From Thermoplasmatota archaeon (GTDB taxonomy: Archaea > Thermoplasmatota > Thermoplasmata > UBA10834): a DNA stretch of 10,336 nucleotides. This document shows, piece after piece, positions 6,350-10,336 of this stretch. The DNA lies in contig JAJISI010000039.1 in the NCBI GenBank assembly GCA_022848805.1, positions 1 through 10,336 on the forward strand. Reading direction: 5' to 3'. Position 1 is the first letter of the stretch. Each line of letters begins with the position of its first letter. Both the position numbers and the translations under genes were made by a program. The notes under the pieces were generated by a model. It made no database searches, was not told the DNA's origin, and worked only from the letters and a program-made list of their open reading frames with translations.

Positions 6350-9300
6350 TCAGACGAACTCGTCCAGTTTCGGGTTCCTAATCTTGTCCGATTGGAAGAG
6401 CGAGTCAATCGCACTCTCCAAAAGAGATATTCGCTGGAGGGTGTAGGGCGAGATATTGTATGTGTTGCCGATGCGCTTCGCGGTCTCAAGGTACTTGCTG
6501 ACCCCCGCCTCGTGAACGGTTAACGTGAGCCTGTTGCCGCAGTAGCACACGCCCTTCAACGGTATCCTCCTGTACTTCGCGTTGCATTTCGCACACCTCA
6601 GCTGCTGCCCGGTGAACCGCCTCAGGCTTCCCTGGGTGTCCGGGAGCAGATGGCGCGTGATTATCCTGTGGACCACATCGGACTCGTCCACAGCCCTGAT
6701 CTTCACGCCGAGCGCTATCTGCGCCTCGAGCTTCTCGACCATCGAGCCGAGGGCGGTGTAGGCCGATGTGACAGGACCCTCGGATATCCGGCTCATGCTG
6801 TGCGTGAAGCCCAGGCCCTCGTACTGGAGGACGGTCCCTATCCTGCCAGTTATGAGGTCCATGGCAGGCTCTACCTCCTTGGGATGAGCGAACCTCTGCG
6901 CGGCCTTGTAGAACTCGAGCGGATATGCGGACGACACGTCGATGTTGTGCGCCTCCTTGTCTATCTCGTTCGGGTCTAACTTGGTGGTAAGCACCAGAGG
7001 GGCGTCCATGAGGCCGCCCCTGCGCTCCGGTAGGAACGACCGCGAGAAGTTGAGGAGGCAGTCCATGAGCAGTATGATCGAATCCTCGTCACCGTCGCAG
7101 TTCCGTCTCTTGGCGGCGTGGAAGAACGGATGGGCGTAGCCCACATGCGCGTCCGTGAACCCGACGACCCTGGACAACACCCCACCGGACGTGTGGGGAG
7201 CCAGGCCGACCACGAGGTGTCCCACGAGGTCCTGCTTGACCCTCAACATGTAGAACGCCTCCAGGCCGTAGAATTTCTCAAGCAGCTCGTCCACGAACCT
7301 GGCTGTGGACATCAGATATTCCACGCATGAATCTGGTATGACGACATCCTGCACCTTGAGCTCTAGAAGGTCGTCCGGACTCTCGATGTCGTTTCCCTCC
7401 GCGGTCCTGACATAGCCGAGCCTGCGCGCGGTCTCCACATCGATCCCGACCTCGGACGGAGTGAAGTGAGTCAGCGGTACATCGGTCGCGTCCACCCTGA
7501 TAGTGCCGTCCTTGAAGACGAACACGCCGTTCCGCGCGCGGAGCACCCCCTTCTCGATCGATTCGGGTGTCTTGCTCTTGGATATCATGCCCTGGACCCC
7601 TTTGATGTCCAGGCTGCGTCCGTTCGTCAGTTCCAGGGCGGACCGCAGCATCTCGGCCACGGGCACGCTCTGGATGGACATGTTCCCAGTGAACACCGTG
7701 TGCGCGCCGCAGCCGCACTTACAGGAGAAAGTCACCGTCCCGCACATGGGGCACGACCGCTCACCCAACTGGGTTCGGATGACCCCTGCGTTGGCGGCCT
7801 CGCTGATAAGTCTCTGGGAGCCGCCGTACGATCCGACTGGGAAAAGGCAGTGCGGTGGAGGTTTCATACGTCTCTCGCGCGCCTTCTCCGGGCGGGCCAC
7901 CCTAGCACCGATCCTGGTGACCGCTCGGGCGCGGGCCTCAAGGCCCGAGAGGGTCGATACCAGTTCCAGCGAGCTGTCGGTCTCGGGAATTGTGGCCTCC
8001 GTCTCCGTGATCCTGCCATCGGCCGCTTTCAACCCCAGCCCGCGGAGGAGGGGGGCGGCCAACTCATCCAGGACGACCCTGTTGGCTATCACCGAATGCA
8101 GCGCCCCCAGCAATTCCAGAGTTCCTTTGTGCTCTTCGTCGAGGGGGATGCTCAGCCCGTCGTCCGTCCACTCCGCATCGGAAACCAGGTATCCACGCAG
8201 GTTGAGCAGGCGTTCCACATCCACGTCTGACCAGAACATGTTGTACTTGGGATGGAGCGGGACCTTGAGCTCCGTCGATATCTCGACCGCCCTTTCGAAA
8301 GACGGGCTTATCCAATCTTCAGGTAGGTCTGGACTCCGAGCCATCAGCTCCTCCCGATACCATTCGAGGGTGAGCCCAGAAGGCATCAGGAAGTGGTTGT
8401 TCTCGACGAACTCGCCGTACGGGACCAGGAGCTCCCCGACATCCACGATCTCCTTCACGCGGCCGCGTATCTCAAGCGCCTCCGCGGTAGTATTGGCCTG
8501 AACGAGGTCGCCGTTCTCGAGCAGCACGATCGGCCCCTCGATCGAGTCGCAGGGTGTTATCGCGCCCGCCTTGCCTGGACGCTCTATCTTGATCTGGGTA
8601 CCTATGGCGACGAAGTCGTCCAGTATGATCATGGTTGCGGGGTTCATGCCCAGCGCCGCGAGCCCGGTCGCCCGGGTGCGGCCATATCTGAGCCTGAAAC
8701 CGCCGACCCTCGACGGATGCGCCAGCACGGGCCTTCCGGCTAGCATGTCCTTGAGGAACTTGGAGCTCGGAGATATCTCCACGGCGCCATCCACCTGCCC
8801 CTTCTTCTTCAGGTTGATGAAGTCGTCTATGTACTCCCAGCCATCTATCCTCAGACGTTTCACGTGCTTCTGGAGCTTGGGGGCCTTCAGGCAGAGGCCT
8901 TCTGCGATAACGAGGCACGCTCCACCCCTGACCCGGTTCGTCGCTATCCTCGGAAGATCCCTGAATCCGGATATCTCGGCGTCCTCGGTCCCCTCGCCGT
9001 CGACGCACACGGGCACGTTGCTCGCCATTATCTCGATCTCCTCGTTGGAGGGAGTGTACTGCAGATGCTGGCAGGACTTGTAGAGTGGTATCTCCTCCTT
9101 CAGCCTCAGCACCTCCGGCCCTGTCGGAGCGTATCTTCCGAACCCGATCTCGCGCCGGACGACATCCGCGATAAGGACGCTCATCGCCTGGCCGGTCCCA
9201 CCGGCGGATCTAATAGGGCCTGCGAAATAAACGGTCAGATAGTCGGAGCCGTCGGGGTTCCTGTTGATCGAGACCCCTGCGATCCCCTCCAAGGGCGCGA

Positions 9301-9655
9301 CTAGGATGCCTTCTGTCAACACCGCCAACCCTAGCCGGATAGCCCTCTCCACCGCGAACTCGGGCGTCTTCGCCGGAAGCCTCGCGTATTCCTTGGCGAT
9401 CAGGAGCGAGACCTCCTCTCGGTCATGGTCGACGCTCAGCTCGCGTATCCTGTCCGCCACGCCGTCTACCTCCCACTCGAACAGCAGTTTCTCCACCCTG
9501 GCGGCGAGGTCAGAAGCCTGGGGGATCTCGACGTCCAGCTCGGGGTCGAACCCCTTCATCCTAGCGTGCCTGGCGACGTCGTAGCAGACGTCTACCTCAC
9601 GCTGGAGCGATGAGAAATATTCCTGCATGGACTCGCTGCAAACGACGCCTCTCAT
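6350..9655 (-). CDS. polC: DNA polymerase D large subunit DP2
   Basis: DP2 is the catalytic subunit of the archaeal replicative polymerase PolD and works with the DP1 exonuclease subunit, which is not in this window. From ATG 9655 it has 1101 residues. The N-terminus shows MQEYFSSLQREVDVCYDVAR and DVEIPQASDLAARVE, then LTEGILVAPLEGIAGV and YFAGPIRSAGGTGQAMSVLI, all typical DP2. A cysteine cluster CPMCG...CKCGC (C635, C638, C645, C647, C649) suggests zinc binding. The catalytic NCDGDED (N852 to D858) carries the two-barrel polymerase aspartates D854 and D856. A second zinc site, C1021-x2-C1024...C1037-x-C1039, is near the C-terminus. The end (NPKLDEFV) is only loosely PCNA-binding-like. No intein interrupts the active site. 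Alternative starts are 9730, 9679 and 9628; 9655 gives a short leader before MQEYF, as in other DP2 proteins I recall. It is co-directional with NOG1, 101 bases upstream. Confidence 0.96.
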   Translation of the reverse strand: MRGVVCSESMQEYFSSLQREVDVCYDVARHARMKGFDPELDVEIPQASDLAARVEKLLFEWEVDGVADRIRELSVDHDREEVSLLIAKEYARLPAKTPEFAVERAIRLGLAVLTEGILVAPLEGIAGVSINRNPDGSDYLTVYFAGPIRSAGGTGQAMSVLIADVVRREIGFGRYAPTGPEVLRLKEEIPLYKSCQHLQYTPSNEEIEIMASNVPVCVDGEGTEDAEISGFRDLPRIATNRVRGGACLVIAEGLCLKAPKLQKHVKRLRIDGWEYIDDFINLKKKGQVDGAVEISPSSKFLKDMLAGRPVLAHPSRVGGFRLRYGRTRATGLAALGMNPATMIILDDFVAIGTQIKIERPGKAGAITPCDSIEGPIVLLENGDLVQANTTAEALEIRGRVKEIVDVGELLVPYGEFVENNHFLMPSGLTLEWYREELMARSPDLPEDWISPSFERAVEISTELKVPLHPKYNMFWSDVDVERLLNLRGYLVSDAEWTDDGLSIPLDEEHKGTLELLGALHSVIANRVVLDELAAPLLRGLGLKAADGRITETEATIPETDSSLELVSTLSGLEARARAVTRIGARVARPEKARERRMKPPPHCLFPVGSYGGSQRLISEAANAGVIRTQLGERSCPMCGTVTFSCKCGCGAHTVFTGNMSIQSVPVAEMLRSALELTNGRSLDIKGVQGMISKSKTPESIEKGVLRARNGVFVFKDGTIRVDATDVPLTHFTPSEVGIDVETARRLGYVRTAEGNDIESPDDLLELKVQDVVIPDSCVEYLMSTARFVDELLEKFYGLEAFYMLRVKQDLVGHLVVGLAPHTSGGVLSRVVGFTDAHVGYAHPFFHAAKRRNCDGDEDSIILLMDCLLNFSRSFLPERRGGLMDAPLVLTTKLDPNEIDKEAHNIDVSSAYPLEFYKAAQRFAHPKEVEPAMDLITGRIGTVLQYEGLGFTHSMSRISEGPVTSAYTALGSMVEKLEAQIALGVKIRAVDESDVVHRIITRHLLPDTQGSLRRFTGQQLRCAKCNAKYRRIPLKGVCYCGNRLTLTVHEAGVSKYLETAKRIGNTYNISPYTLQRISLLESAIDSLFQSDKIRNPKLDEFV

Positions 9656-9756
9656 TCCCCGCCCCTTTTTAACGAACATCGACGAGGACGGAAGCTCCGA
9701 CCCGCGCCGGTGTGGTAACAGTACGTGCAATCCCGGAAGCTAATCGCCAAATCGCA

Positions 9757-10336
9757 CTATAAGCGTTCCTGATGTTTCAGATGGTCAACCAACGCATCGA
9801 TCAGCTCTGGCACACCGTCTCCCGTCGATGCTGACATCTTCATCCTGTCTGATTTCGACACGAGGATATCGGTCTTGTTCTCGACCTCGATTATCGGGAT
9901 AGAACCGAACTCGGAACGCAGGTCGGAGAGCAGGTTGTTCTGCTGTGCCACGGTATAACCGCATGTCTCGCTCAGGTCCAGGACGAACACGACGACATGG
10001 GCAAGGTGCTTCAGCGCCAGAACCGCGCGTAGCTCCATCGCGTTCCTCTCGCTGAACGGACGATCCAGCAGTCCCGGGGTGTCGATGACCTGATATCGCA
10101 GGTACTTGCGCTCGAACACCCCCACGGATATCTCCTGCGTCGTGAACGGGTACACCGCGACCCTCGGCTTGACGGTGGATATCTGCCCCACCAGCTGGCT
10201 CTTGCCGACGTTCGGCGCGCCTGCGATCACCGCGGTCGGAACGGATGGGTCGATGGTGGGGAACTTCCTCATGGTGTTCCTCGCGTGTCCGAGGAATACA
10301 AGCTCCTTGCGGACTTGCTTCACGAACGAGGACATC
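9757..10336 (-). CDS. NOG1-family GTPase (5' end missing)
   Basis: NOG1 proteins are Obg-related GTPases; in eukaryotes NOG1 acts in 60S ribosomal subunit assembly, and a similar role is presumed in archaea. About 193 C-terminal residues are present. The frame stays open to the window edge, so the Met at 10335 is probably internal; archaeal NOG1 is about 330 residues. Counting from that Met, the segment holds the pre-G motif FVKQVRKELVFLGHARNTMR, G1 GAPNVGKSQ (39-47), a G2-like region YPFTTQEISVGVF, G3 DTPGLLDRP (85-93), G4 NKTD (153-156) and G5 SAS (168-170). RYQVIDTPG, LDLSETCGYTVAQQ and SERNAMEL are NOG1 signatures that separate it from plain Obg. The TAG at 9757-9759 ends the gene 101 bases before the polC start, and the two could be co-transcribed. 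Confidence 0.93.
   Translation of the reverse strand, partial: MSSFVKQVRKELVFLGHARNTMRKFPTIDPSVPTAVIAGAPNVGKSQLVGQISTVKPRVAVYPFTTQEISVGVFERKYLRYQVIDTPGLLDRPFSERNAMELRAVLALKHLAHVVVFVLDLSETCGYTVAQQNNLLSDLRSEFGSIPIIEVENKTDILVSKSDRMKMSASTGDGVPELIDALVDHLKHQERL

Noticed and set aside
6781..6790. CGGATATCCG perfect palindrome inside polC
   Set aside because: Variants of GGATATC recur through these coding regions as ordinary codons for Asp-Ile or Ile-Ser; no sign of a site function.
7081..7102. Possible intein insertion point at the polC active site
   Set aside because: DP2 genes often carry inteins here, but NCDGDED is continuous and the length fits an uninterrupted protein.
7466..8501. Long open frames on the + strand opposite polC
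   Set aside because: They lie fully antisense to a confident DP2 gene, have no family-like motifs, and are expected by-products of GC-rich codon use.
1..10336. A hidden defence, mobile or novel multi-gene system
   Set aside because: All substantial frames resolve to known housekeeping families apart from the broken transporter; no repeats, integrase, transposase or CRISPR units are visible.

Overview
The window is GC-rich archaeal chromosome carrying mostly housekeeping genes. The archaeal assignment rests on the D-family DNA polymerase large subunit, an archaeal-type RNA polymerase subunit D with ferredoxin-like cysteines, archaeal-type S13, S4 and S11, and an archaeal-type AlaRS. A euryarchaeal lineage, possibly Thermoplasmatota, fits the gene set. 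That placement is inference from recall, not from a search.

Left part, + strand: bases 2-2410 hold all but the N-terminus of alanyl-tRNA synthetase. Its stop overlaps the ATG of a small CCC1/VIT-like membrane protein gene (2410-3007). That gene is broken by one apparent extra base near 2551, so it reads as an N-terminal piece (2410-2577) and a C-terminal piece (2552-3007). A convergent, AT-rich spacer with a perfect 8-bp hairpin separates it from a minus-strand nikR (3111-3518), which keeps all four nickel ligands.

Middle: a 233-bp divergent control region (3519-3751) has several dyads and two TATA-like elements. It feeds a tight + strand cluster: S13 (TTG start behind a strong Shine-Dalgarno), S4, S11 and rpoD. 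S13 has a long charged N-terminal tail and S4 a long basic C-terminal tail. In RpoD the first ferredoxin motif has shifted cysteine spacing, and the second motif and the zinc-type loop are intact.

Right part, minus strand: polC (DP2, 6350-9655) converges on rpoD. It is intact, has no intein, and keeps its catalytic acidic residues and zinc clusters. Upstream and co-directional is the 5'-truncated end of a NOG1-type ribosome-biogenesis GTPase (9757 to the window edge).

I see no mobile element, CRISPR array, tRNA or rRNA, and no clear new multi-gene system. The items most worth a second look are the frameshifted transporter, the dyads in the nikR/S13 control region, the RpoD cysteine spacing and the ribosomal protein tails.
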